Assembly (NCBI GenBank): GCA_903970565.1
Contig: CAJCJE010000462.1
Span: 1 to 5,887 of the forward strand
Direction: 5' to 3'
Length of the DNA: 5,887 bases
Origin: Candidatus Melainabacteria bacterium
GTDB lineage: Bacteria; Actinomycetota; Actinomycetes; Mycobacteriales; Pseudonocardiaceae
The translations under genes were made by a program, and so were the position numbers. Below are positions 1-5,887 of this stretch, piece after piece (position 1 is the stretch's first letter; every line of letters begins with the position of its first letter). The notes beneath the pieces are model-generated. The model was not told where the DNA came from. It made no database searches and worked only from the letters and a program-made list of their open reading frames with translations.

Positions 1-272
1 AGGTTCTTCGGCGGTACCTTCGTCGCGACGTAGAGCTTGCGGCCGGGATGGCGGCGCAGCAGCGCGCCCAGCATCTCTTCGCTGATGCCCCGGCCGTAGG
101 CCCAGGCAGTGTCGAAGAAGTTGCAGCCCAGCTCGACCGCGAGGTCGAGGCACTCCGGCGCCGTGTCGTGGTCCTCACCGGTGAATCCGCCCGGCCCGCC
201 CGCGATACCCCACATGCCGTATCCGACCTCGCTGATCTCCCAGCCGAGCCGGCCGAAGGTGCGATACCGCAT
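1..272 (-). CDS. Aldo/keto reductase, N-terminal 90 residues (runs off the left edge)
   Basis: This is the start of an NAD(P)H-dependent aldo/keto reductase, a soluble TIM-barrel enzyme that reduces aldehydes, ketones or imines. The translation opens MRYRTFGRLGWEISEVGYGM, the usual first strand of the bacterial AKR family. The catalytic Asp and Tyr appear in FFDTAWAYG (D54, Y59), followed by the typical G-x-S-E, and the catalytic Lys is in VATK (K85). The catalytic His and the cofactor-binding C-terminal part lie beyond position 1. The ATG at 272-270 shares one base with the stop of the upstream reductase gene (TGATG). It has a strong GGGAGG ribosome site 8 nt upstream, so the start is well supported and translation is probably coupled. 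From the context I infer that it acts on the aldehyde released by the neighbouring A-T-R protein or on a later carbonyl or imine. The substrate cannot be read from this fragment. The family is certain and the role is not. Confidence 0.93.
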   Translation of the reverse strand, partial: MRYRTFGRLGWEISEVGYGMWGIAGGPGGFTGEDHDTAPECLDLAVELGCNFFDTAWAYGRGISEEMLGALLRRHPGRKLYVATKVPPKN

Positions 273-3200
273 CAGAGTGTCCTCCCGTTGGTGGTGGCGA
301 ATTCCGAGGTCCGCTCGGGCCTGCGCGGCAGCGAACGCAGGTAGGTCCGGTACGCGGCCAGCCACGGCGCCAGCGGTTCGTCGGGCAGCCCCCAGCGCCG
401 TTGCGCCGCAGCGTATCCGGTTCCATCGTAACGGCCGACGTTGTCGGTCAGCGATTCCGCGAGTTCCGCCCGCAACCGCGACTCGGGCAACTCGCCGGGC
501 GATGGCAGCAAGGCGGCCAGCATGGTCAGCTCCCGGTCGTGGGTGCCGGCGGTGGCGCCGAGCGCGGCGACGAACTCCGTGCAGGACACGGTGGGCAGCT
601 CGTCGAGGAGCGCGGTGAAGTTCACCCGCTCCGGATGCCGCAGGTGCAGGGTCGAGCCCCACGACACCGGGTCGAGCACGGCCGCCACGATCCGGGCGCT
701 CACCTGATCGACCGGGGTGTAGTCGGAGAAGATGTCGACGTCGGGCCGGATACCGAGCCGGTGGAACGCGGAGAGCAGCAGGTTGCTCAGCGCCGCGCGG
801 TTGGGCAGCCCGTTGTCACTGGCCGGCATGATCTCGCCCAGCCGCAGGATGGTGACCGGGGCGCCGCGCCGCCGCGCCAGCGCCAGCATCCGTTCGGCCA
901 CCCATTTGGACCGGTTGTAACCGCCGGGCGGCGCGTCGATCGAGAGCACGTCGACGTCCTCGGGCAGCGGTACCGACGTGCCGGCGGTGGCCGACTGGAG
1001 CGCGGCGAGCGTGCCGATGTGGTGCAGCGGCACCGATCTGCGCTCGGTCGCCAGGCGCAGCAGTTCGGCCGTGCCGAGCACGTTGGTGCGCCGGTGGGCC
1101 CGGTAGTCGTAGAGGAAGTTCACCAGCGCGCCCGCGTGCAGCACCAGGTCGGCCGAATCGGCCAGCCGGTTCCAGGTGTCCTCGGGCAGCGCCAGCCGGG
1201 GCAGGGACAGGTCCGCGGCGACCCCGGTGACCCGGTCGGTGAACGAGTGCTGCCACCAGCCGCGTTCGGCGAGGGCGTCGATCACCCTGCGGGTCGCGCG
1301 ATCGTCGTCACCCGCGCGGACCAGGCAGATCAGCTCAAGGTCGGTATTCGCCAGGATCTCCGCGGCGATACCGGCCCCGACGAACCCGGTGGCGCCGGTC
1401 AACAGGACCGTGCGCGGACGTTCACGGGTCACGGCGGCGTAGTCGCGGTCCGGCAGCGACTCGATGGCGTCGGCCGCCATCAACTCCTCCTCCGACCGCG
1501 CGATCGCCTCGTCGGCCTGGTAGGTGCGGACCACAAGGGCCAGCCGCTCGGCGGTGGGGTGGTCGAACAGGTCCTGCGCGCAGACCTCCTGAACGCCGAA
1601 CTCGACGCGGATCGTGTTCACCACCGTCAGCGCGCGCAACGAGTCGCCGCCCGCGTCCATGAAGTGCTCGTCCGGGCCGAGATCGGGCCGGTGCAGCACG
1701 GTGCGCATGGACTGCAACACCCGTGTCCGCAAGTCGGTGGATGCCGCGTCCTCGCGCAGCCGCGCCGCGTCCAGCGCCAGCCGGTCCTCAAGCAGCCTGC
1801 GCAGTTCGTCGCGGTCGGCCTTGGCGTTGTCGTTCACCGGGATCGACACCAGCGGGAAGTAGCGCGTGGGCACGCTGGCGCGCGGCAGCAAGGCGCGCAG
1901 GTGCGCCCGCAGTTCCGCCTCGGTCGGGTGTGTCCCGCACGCGACGAACAACGCGATCGACTTGTCCGCTCCCTCATCGGCGATGAGCACCTCCGCCTGG
2001 CGGACTCCGGCACAGGATTCGGCGACCGCCTTGATCTCGTCCAGTTCGATCCGCATCCCGCCGATCTTCACCTGGAAGTCCTTGCGGCCGACGAAGAACA
2101 GCCTGCCGTGCTCGTCCATCCGGCCGATGTCGCCGGTCAGGTACACCCGGCTACCCGGAATCCGGTCCGGCAACGGATTGGGCACGAACACCCGGGCCGT
2201 CGCCGAGGCCGCCCGCAGATAGCCCGCGCCGACGCAGGCGCCGCCGATCATGATCTCGCCGATCTCGCCGGTGGGCACCGGCCGCAGCTCGTCGTCGACG
2301 ACCGCGGCGTGGCAGTTGTCGATCGGCCTGCCCAACGGCACCAGGTCGCCGTCGGCCTCGCTCATCGGGTGAAACGCCATGCCGATCGCGGTCTCGGTCG
2401 GACCGTAACCGTTGGTGACCCGCAGGTCGGGCAGCAGCCCGGTGAGGGTCCGCACGGCCCGCCGGTTCACCGGCTCGCTGCCGACCACCAGCCACCGCAA
2501 CGAGGCCAGTTTGTCCACCAGCTCCGGTTCGCCCTCGACCAGCGACACCAACGCGTTGAAGATGCTGGACACGAAGTCCGACGCGGTCACCCGGTGTTCG
2601 GCGATCAGGTCCACGGTGCGGTGCAGGTTCAGGAACTCGCGGTGCACCGGCAGGATCGTCGCGCCGCCAACGGTCAGCGGCCAGAACAACTGCCACAGTG
2701 AGGAGTCGAACGTGTGCTTGCTGTTCTGCAACACCACTTCCTCGCCGGTGGCGCGGAAGTAGCGGGTCATGAACCGGAACCGGTTGGCCAGCCCGCCGTG
2801 CAGGTTCACCGCGCACTTGGGCGTCCCGGTGGTACCGGAGGTGAAGATGCCATACACCGGCTCGTCGGCCGAACAGTCCACCGCGGCACGGTCCGGGTTC
2901 GGCGTGATCCGGCGGATGTCGGCCCGCATCCGCCGCGCCGGATGCCCCTCCGGTGGCGGAACCTGGCCGTGCAGCAACACTTTCGGGTTCAGCACGTCCA
3001 AGGCGGCCCGCACCCGGTCGACCGGCCACAGCGGGTCCAGCGGCACGAACACCGCGCCCAGTTTCATCGCGGCAAGGCAGGACACCGGCAGTTCCAGACA
3101 GTTCACCATCAGCACCGGCACCAGATCACCCCGGCCGACCCCGGCAGCGGCCAGCTCGTCGGCGAGGCCGCCGGCCAGCGCGTCGATTCGGGCGTAGGTC

Positions 3201-3337
3201 AGCGTGGAGTGCTGGTAGGTCATCGCGGGCCGGTCCGGCGTACGGCGGGCCTGCCGCTCGATCAGCAGCGGTACGGACACGTACGGGCTCAACTCGGTGT
3301 CCCCCGAGGACACCGACGGTGCGGCAGCGGAGTGCAT
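272..3337 (-). CDS. NRPS-like adenylation-thiolation-reductase (A-T-R) protein
   Basis: This 1021-residue protein should adenylate a carboxylic acid, probably an amino acid, hold it as a thioester on its phosphopantetheine arm and release it as an aldehyde with NAD(P)H. There is no condensation domain. The A domain covers about residues 1-510: A3 FTSGTTGTPK (165-174), A4 FDSSLW (210-215), A5 NGYGPTE (309-315), A7 YLTGD (399-403), A8 GRKDFQVKIGG (417-427) and the A10 lysine K506. The carrier domain is about 535-605, with GGDS (S566) as the phosphopantetheine site. The reductase domain is about 640-1000: TGATGFVG (647-654) for NAD(P), and T776, Y807 and K811 as the likely SDR triad (YNRSK). D211, at the GrsA Asp235 position, points to an alpha-amino acid substrate. 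A3 ends PKC instead of the usual PKG. The layout resembles Lys2-type and fungal A-T-R reductases, and the protein is shorter than typical carboxylic acid reductases. The ATG has GGGGG only 4 nt upstream, and the gene begins 15 nt after the PLP gene stop. Domain calls are firm; the substrate is unknown. Confidence 0.96.
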   Translation of the reverse strand: MHSAAAPSVSSGDTELSPYVSVPLLIERQARRTPDRPAMTYQHSTLTYARIDALAGGLADELAAAGVGRGDLVPVLMVNCLELPVSCLAAMKLGAVFVPLDPLWPVDRVRAALDVLNPKVLLHGQVPPPEGHPARRMRADIRRITPNPDRAAVDCSADEPVYGIFTSGTTGTPKCAVNLHGGLANRFRFMTRYFRATGEEVVLQNSKHTFDSSLWQLFWPLTVGGATILPVHREFLNLHRTVDLIAEHRVTASDFVSSIFNALVSLVEGEPELVDKLASLRWLVVGSEPVNRRAVRTLTGLLPDLRVTNGYGPTETAIGMAFHPMSEADGDLVPLGRPIDNCHAAVVDDELRPVPTGEIGEIMIGGACVGAGYLRAASATARVFVPNPLPDRIPGSRVYLTGDIGRMDEHGRLFFVGRKDFQVKIGGMRIELDEIKAVAESCAGVRQAEVLIADEGADKSIALFVACGTHPTEAELRAHLRALLPRASVPTRYFPLVSIPVNDNAKADRDELRRLLEDRLALDAARLREDAASTDLRTRVLQSMRTVLHRPDLGPDEHFMDAGGDSLRALTVVNTIRVEFGVQEVCAQDLFDHPTAERLALVVRTYQADEAIARSEEELMAADAIESLPDRDYAAVTRERPRTVLLTGATGFVGAGIAAEILANTDLELICLVRAGDDDRATRRVIDALAERGWWQHSFTDRVTGVAADLSLPRLALPEDTWNRLADSADLVLHAGALVNFLYDYRAHRRTNVLGTAELLRLATERRSVPLHHIGTLAALQSATAGTSVPLPEDVDVLSIDAPPGGYNRSKWVAERMLALARRRGAPVTILRLGEIMPASDNGLPNRAALSNLLLSAFHRLGIRPDVDIFSDYTPVDQVSARIVAAVLDPVSWGSTLHLRHPERVNFTALLDELPTVSCTEFVAALGATAGTHDRELTMLAALLPSPGELPESRLRAELAESLTDNVGRYDGTGYAAAQRRWGLPDEPLAPWLAAYRTYLRSLPRRPERTSEFATTNGRTL
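281..286 (-). promoter_or_regulatory. Ribosome binding site of the aldo/keto reductase
   Basis: GGGAGG on the minus strand lies inside the last codons of the A-T-R gene, 8 nt before the ATG at 272. It fixes the reductase start and shows that this gene can be translated without a gap from the gene before it. Confidence 0.8.
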
Positions 3338-3352
3338 CGATCCCCCGGCTTC

Positions 3353-4504
3353 TCAGGCGAGCGCGTTGTCCAGATCCTCGATGACGTCGGACACGTCATC
3401 GGTGTAGCCGAGCGCGAGCCGGATCGTGCCCCGGCTCACTCCGATGGTGCGCAACTTCGCGTCGTCGTACTCGAAGTAGGTGAAGAACGTGCTCTGCTCC
3501 ACCAGCGTCTGCGGAGCGCCGAAGTTCGACGCCATGAACGGCAGCCGCAGCCGGTCCACCACTTCGGCGGTCTCCGCTTCGGTCCGGTCCAGTTCGAAGG
3601 TGACCACGCCACCGTGCCCGGTCAGGTACTGCTGGGCGAGCTTGTAGTGCGGATGGCTGGGCAGCCCGGTGTAGTAGACCCGGCTGACCGCGGGGTGCGC
3701 GTCAAGGTGCTCGGCCACGGCCATTGCCTGCCCGTTCACCCGGTCCATCCGCAGCGGCAGGGTGTAGAGACTGCGCCGCAGCAACGCCGCGACGTGCCCG
3801 TCGGCCACCGGCCCCGTGGTGTCGCGGTACCAGCGGATCTGCTCGATCAGATCCGCCCGGCCCGACATCACCCCGGCGACGATGTCCCCGTGGCCGCCAA
3901 GGTACTTGGTAGCGCTGAACAGGGACAGGTCCACGCCCCAGCGCAACGCGTGGAAGTTCGGCGGCGGCGAGAACGAGCTGTCCAGCGTCACGATCACGTC
4001 GGGGCCGAGGATCTCACGGACCCGTTCGACGTCGATCAGGTACATGTGCGGTGAGGACGGCATCTCCAGGTGGACCAGGCGCACCTGGTCACGCAGTGCG
4101 CGAACACCTTCACAGAACGCGTCCGGGTCACGGATGGAGATCTCGTGCACGATGATGCCGAACTTGGTCAGTATCTCGTGGAAGACGTTGCGCACCTGCC
4201 GGTAGGATTCGGCGGCCAGCACGACGTGGTCACCCGAACGCAACAACGCCAGGAATGCCGTTGTGTGCGCGGCCATTCCGGACGCGAACAGCAGCGACGC
4301 CTGCGCCTCGTTCAACTCGGTGAGCTGCTCCTCCACCCCGAGCCAGGTGGGATTGCTGTAGCGCCCGTAACGTCCAGCCGCCGCCGAGCGCTCGTGCAGG
4401 CCGGCGCGTACGTGCTCCGCGTCGTCGAAATAGTAGGAAGCGCTCTGGTACGTGGGTGGTTCCACGCTGTTGCCGTACAGGTCCTGACTGCGCTGCCTCG
4501 TCAT
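3353..4504 (-). CDS. PLP-dependent cystathionine gamma-synthase-family enzyme
   Basis: This 383-residue protein has the normal length for the Cys/Met-metabolism PLP family (cystathionine gamma-synthase, gamma-lyase, O-acylhomoserine sulfhydrylase), which catalyses beta- or gamma-elimination and replacement on amino acids. Visible landmarks are Y46-x-R48 before NPT (phosphate binding from the partner subunit), FASGMAA (73-79), Y101 stacking on PLP, D175 for the pyridine nitrogen, S197 and the Schiff-base lysine K200 in SATKYLGGH, LPLRMDR, GLPSHPHYKLA (280-290) and the carboxylate-binding R362. Several usual positions differ: DNTF reads DSSF, the E-x-P-T-N-P loop reads EMPSSP, and the C-terminal MTH reads FTY. 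It is therefore probably not a housekeeping MetB. ATG 4504 has GAAGG 9 nt upstream and agrees with the family N-terminus. It is the first gene of the three-gene operon, after a 318-bp regulatory region. From context I infer that it makes an unusual amino acid for the A-T-R pathway. The reaction and nucleophile are unknown; a sulfide, sulfite, thiol or carbon nucleophile is possible. Confidence 0.94.
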   Translation of the reverse strand: MTRQRSQDLYGNSVEPPTYQSASYYFDDAEHVRAGLHERSAAAGRYGRYSNPTWLGVEEQLTELNEAQASLLFASGMAAHTTAFLALLRSGDHVVLAAESYRQVRNVFHEILTKFGIIVHEISIRDPDAFCEGVRALRDQVRLVHLEMPSSPHMYLIDVERVREILGPDVIVTLDSSFSPPPNFHALRWGVDLSLFSATKYLGGHGDIVAGVMSGRADLIEQIRWYRDTTGPVADGHVAALLRRSLYTLPLRMDRVNGQAMAVAEHLDAHPAVSRVYYTGLPSHPHYKLAQQYLTGHGGVVTFELDRTEAETAEVVDRLRLPFMASNFGAPQTLVEQSTFFTYFEYDDAKLRTIGVSRGTIRLALGYTDDVSDVIEDLDNALA

Positions 4505-4542
4505 TGCCTGCTGCCTTCGCGGGACTGCGCGAGCGTTTCCAT
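4501..4542 (-). other. Possible 13-residue leader peptide overlapping the PLP gene start
   Basis: A mini-ORF encoding METLAQSREGSRQ ends in TGA that overlaps the ATG of the PLP enzyme gene as ATGA. GGAGG (4546-4550) precedes its ATG, but only 3 nt away, which is short for efficient initiation. It could couple translation into the PLP gene, or the GGAGG and ATG may be chance. The peptide shows no run of regulatory codons that would suggest attenuation. Low confidence. Confidence 0.2.
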
Positions 4543-4588
4543 GATCCTCCGAAACTTCCCCTGAGCTGGAGCGAGATCATCGCCCCTT

Positions 4589-4622
4589 CGACGGTCCCAG
4601 TTCCCCAGTGCCCGTGCCGTCG
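4589..4622 (-). repeat. 6-bp inverted repeat near the predicted transcript start
   Basis: CGACGG (4589-4594) and CCGTCG (4617-4622) are perfect inverted arms around 22 nt that contain CCCAGT twice at 8-bp spacing (4596-4601 and 4604-4609). On the minus strand the arms would begin almost at the predicted +1 (about 4620) and could give the operon mRNA a stem-loop at its 5' end. No T-run follows, so it does not look like a terminator. A stem this short could be chance in GC-rich DNA. Confidence 0.3.
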
Positions 4623-4626
4623 GAAA

Positions 4627-4655
4627 ACCCTAGCAGGCAGCAGGGGTGATATCGA
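4627..4655 (-). promoter_or_regulatory. Candidate promoter of the PLP/A-T-R/reductase operon
   Basis: On the minus strand TCGATA (4655-4650) and TAGGGT (4632-4627) are separated by exactly 17 nt. The -10 fits the actinomycete TANNNT pattern and the -35 matches TTGACA at four of six positions. Transcription would start near 4620, leaving a leader of about 115 nt before ATG 4504. It sits directly downstream of the three direct repeats, as expected for an activator-dependent promoter. Predicted by eye only. Confidence 0.45.
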
Positions 4656-4693
4656 AGTATTCAACCAAAGTATTCCGTTGAGCTATTCGGTCC
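4655..4693. repeat. Three direct repeats with exact 13-bp period
   Basis: The + strand shows AAGTATTC at 4655-4662, AAGTATTC at 4668-4675 and AGCTATTC at 4681-4688. The shared TATTC core recurs at 4658, 4671 and 4684. The first two copies are identical over 8 bp and the third differs at two positions. On the minus strand the core reads GAATA. The array touches the predicted -35 box, so it is a plausible operator for an activator or repressor of the operon. Direct repeats next to -35 recall SARP-type operators, but those normally have an 11-bp period and a different core, so the regulator class is open. Confidence 0.5.
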
Positions 4694-4694
4694 T

Positions 4695-4719
4695 ATCGGG
4701 CATATCAAATGATGCCGAT
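4695..4719. repeat. Imperfect inverted repeat, possible operator
   Basis: ATCGGGCAT (4695-4703) and ATGCCGAT (4712-4719) are inverted arms matching over 8 bp with one extra G in the left arm, separated by the AT-rich 8-nt ATCAAATG. The size suits a dimeric regulator such as a TetR- or GntR-type protein. It lies just upstream of the direct repeats. As RNA it could form a stem behind cysNC, but no T-run follows on the minus strand, so I prefer an operator. Confidence 0.4.
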
Positions 4720-4822
4720 CTTTCCATTGTTCCGTTCGCGTTTTTCCGATCGGCCGGTCCGCCCAGTACGCCGTCATCCGTCGCGACCATTGTTTCCACA
4801 TTCTGGACAGGACACTGCCCGG

Positions 4823-5887
4823 TCACCAGCCCATCTCCGTGAGCTTGGCCAGAATCAGCTCCACCGCATCCTCGGGACGGCTACGGGTCGTGTCGATCCG
4901 CACCTCCGGATTCTCGGGAGGTTCATACGGCGAATCGATGCCGGTGAAATCCCGGAGTTGACCCGAACGGGCCTTGCGGTAAAGGCCTTTCGGGTCCCGG
5001 GCCTCGGCAACGGCCAGCGGGGTGTCCACGAACACCTCGCAGAACTCGGTCGATTCCACCAGTCCTCGCGCCAGCGCGCGCTCCGCGTGGAACGGTGCGA
5101 TGAACGAGACCAGCACGATCAGGCCCGCGTCGACCATCAGCTTCGCGACCTCGGCGATCCGCCTGATGTTCTCGGCCCGATCGGCCTCGCTGAACCCCAG
5201 ATCGCGGTTGAGGCCGTGCCGGACGTTGTCGCCGTCGAGCAGATAGGTGTGCCTGCCCTGTGCGTGTAGCTGTTGCTCCAGCAGGTTGGCGATGGTCGAC
5301 TTGCCGGCCCCGGACAGTCCGGTGAACCAGACGATGCCGGGCATATGACCGTTGCGTACCGTTCTGGCCTGCTTGTTGACGTCCATCGTCTGCCAGCGCA
5401 CGTCTCCGGAGGAACGCAGCGCGTCGCGCAGCAGCCCGGCCCCCAGCGTCGCGTGGTCGAACCGGTCCATGACGAGGAACCCACCGGTGTGATGGTTCGA
5501 GATATACGGATCAAAGGCGACATTGCCGTGGGTGACCAGCTCACAGGTCCCCATCTCGTTGAACCCCAACACGTCCGCCGGAACCCGCGCCAGCGTGTCG
5601 AGATCGGTCCGGTAGCGGATGCCGGTGACCGTGCCGGCAACGGTGCGAGTGCCGATCTTCAGGTCGTAGGACCGTCCCAGCACCAGCGGGCTCTCCGCCA
5701 GCCAGGCGATCTCGGCGACGAACCGGTTACCGACCAGGGCCGGTTCATCGGCCGAGCACAGCAGTTCGCCCCGGCTGATGTCGAGATCGTCGGCCAGCGT
5801 GACCGTAATGGACTCTCCCGCGACGGCGAGTTCAACCTCACCCGACGGTCCGAGAATCCGCTCGATCCGGGATTCCCGCCCACTGGG
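4823..5887 (-). CDS. cysNC: Bifunctional sulfate adenylyltransferase subunit 1/APS kinase (CysNC), C-terminal part
   Basis: CysN with CysD makes adenosine phosphosulfate (APS) from sulfate and ATP, and the fused CysC kinase phosphorylates it to PAPS, the donor for sulfotransferases and the substrate of PAPS reductase. The window holds 354 residues in frame from the right edge to the TGA at 4825-4823. Residues 1 to about 165 match the EF-Tu-like beta-barrel domains of CysN: it opens [11 protein letters not shown], then [10 protein letters not shown] and [15 protein letters not shown]. The GTP-binding domain is outside the window. The kinase covers about 170-354: P-loop GLSGAGKS (190-197), [16 protein letters not shown] from about 218, ENIRR, then [13 protein letters not shown] and [15 protein letters not shown]. 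The common FISP loop, whose Ser is phosphorylated in E. coli CysC, reads FIAP here. That Ser is not thought essential in the family, so activity is expected. cysD would normally lie just upstream, beyond the window. It may be the housekeeping copy or one dedicated to the neighbouring operon. Confidence 0.95.
   Translation of the reverse strand, partial: PSGRESRIERILGPSGEVELAVAGESITVTLADDLDISRGELLCSADEPALVGNRFVAEIAWLAESPLVLGRSYDLKIGTRTVAGTVTGIRYRTDLDTLARVPADVLGFNEMGTCELVTHGNVAFDPYISNHHTGGFLVMDRFDHATLGAGLLRDALRSSGDVRWQTMDVNKQARTVRNGHMPGIVWFTGLSGAGKSTIANLLEQQLHAQGRHTYLLDGDNVRHGLNRDLGFSEADRAENIRRIAEVAKLMVDAGLIVLVSFIAPFHAERALARGLVESTEFCEVFVDTPLAVAEARDPKGLYRKARSGQLRDFTGIDSPYEPPENPEVRIDTTRSRPEDAVELILAKLTEMGW

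Larger units (their letters stand above)
4505..4822. other. 318-bp non-coding regulatory region between cysNC and the PLP gene
   Basis: No gene is supported here on either strand. The middle, about 4640-4740, is clearly richer in A and T than the flanking genes. From right to left, which is the direction of transcription, it holds an 8-bp palindrome CCGATCGG (4746-4753), an imperfect inverted repeat (4695-4719), three 13-bp direct repeats (4655-4693), a candidate promoter (4627-4655), a 6-bp inverted repeat (4589-4622), a mini-ORF and the ribosome site GAAGG (4514-4518) of the PLP gene. I found no GC stem followed by a T-run, so no clear intrinsic terminator for cysNC. Confidence 0.75.

Noticed and set aside
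401..2701. Long open frame of 766 codons on the + strand
   Set aside because: It lies wholly antisense to the A-T-R gene, whose domain motifs are unbroken. The translation is low-complexity, rich in Arg, Gln, Gly, Val and His, as expected opposite high-GC coding DNA.
2151..3029. 292-codon open frame on the minus strand in another frame of the A-T-R gene
   Set aside because: Ala/Arg/Gly-rich shadow of the A domain with no motif. The real frame carries A3-A8.
272..3337. Naming the A-T-R protein as a known carboxylic acid reductase or Lys2
   Set aside because: The domain order is shared, but the pocket residues and length do not single out either enzyme, so no gene symbol is given.
2714..4054. 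Open frame of 446 codons on the + strand
   Set aside because: Antisense to the A-T-R and PLP genes, with the same biased composition and no recognisable motif.
4230..4664. 144-codon minus-strand frame that would fill part of the intergenic region
   Set aside because: It needs a TTG start and continues out of frame into the PLP gene as an Arg-rich shadow. No ribosome site or motif supports it.
4680..4708. Second promoter candidate with -35 TTGATA (4708-4703)
   Set aside because: The hexamers at 16-18 nt spacing (ATAGCT, TAGCTC, AGCTCA) do not match TANNNT well, and the site overlaps the operator-like repeats.
4740..4822. Intrinsic terminator after cysNC
   Set aside because: The palindrome CCGATCGG and nearby GC-rich sequence do not form a convincing stem followed by a T-run on the minus strand, so no terminator is called.
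4709..5269. 186-codon + strand frame spanning the intergenic region and cysNC
   Set aside because: Most of it is antisense to the CysC kinase motifs, and the sequence resembles no family.

Overview
The window is very GC-rich, and every supported gene lies on the minus strand, so the genes read right to left. G/C is strongly preferred at third codon positions, the only good promoter candidate has a TANNNT-type -10 box, and the sulfate-activation gene is a CysN/CysC fusion. Together these fit a high-GC actinomycete. The species cannot be told from the sequence. No RNA gene, insertion sequence, CRISPR array or phage feature was seen.

Layout in the direction of transcription: (1) positions 5887-4823 hold the C-terminal 354 residues of a bifunctional sulfate adenylyltransferase subunit 1/adenylylsulfate kinase (CysNC), cut by the window edge. 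(2) Positions 4822-4505 are a 318-bp non-coding region, locally AT-rich. It contains an imperfect inverted repeat, three direct repeats at exact 13-bp spacing, a candidate promoter and a possible structured leader. (3) Positions 4504-3353 encode a PLP-dependent enzyme of the cystathionine gamma-synthase (Cys/Met metabolism) family. (4) Positions 3337-272 encode a 1021-residue NRPS-like protein with adenylation, thiolation and reductase domains. (5) Positions 272-1 hold the first 90 residues of an aldo/keto reductase that continues outside the window.

Genes 3-5 look like one tightly packed operon: there is a 15-nt gap between the first two and a 1-base TGATG overlap between the last two. A coherent but unproven reading is a small biosynthetic pathway. 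The PLP enzyme would make or modify an amino acid by gamma- or beta-replacement. The A-T-R protein would load that or another amino acid on its phosphopantetheine arm and release it as an aldehyde by NAD(P)H reduction. The aldo/keto reductase would then reduce the aldehyde or a ketone or imine made from it. The CysNC gene next door supplies PAPS. It may mean the pathway uses activated sulfate or sulfite, or it may be an unrelated sulfur-assimilation gene. I do not recognise the cluster as any characterised pathway. The pairing of a gamma-synthase-type PLP enzyme with a carboxyl-reducing A-T-R protein resembles the logic of fungal fusaric acid biosynthesis.
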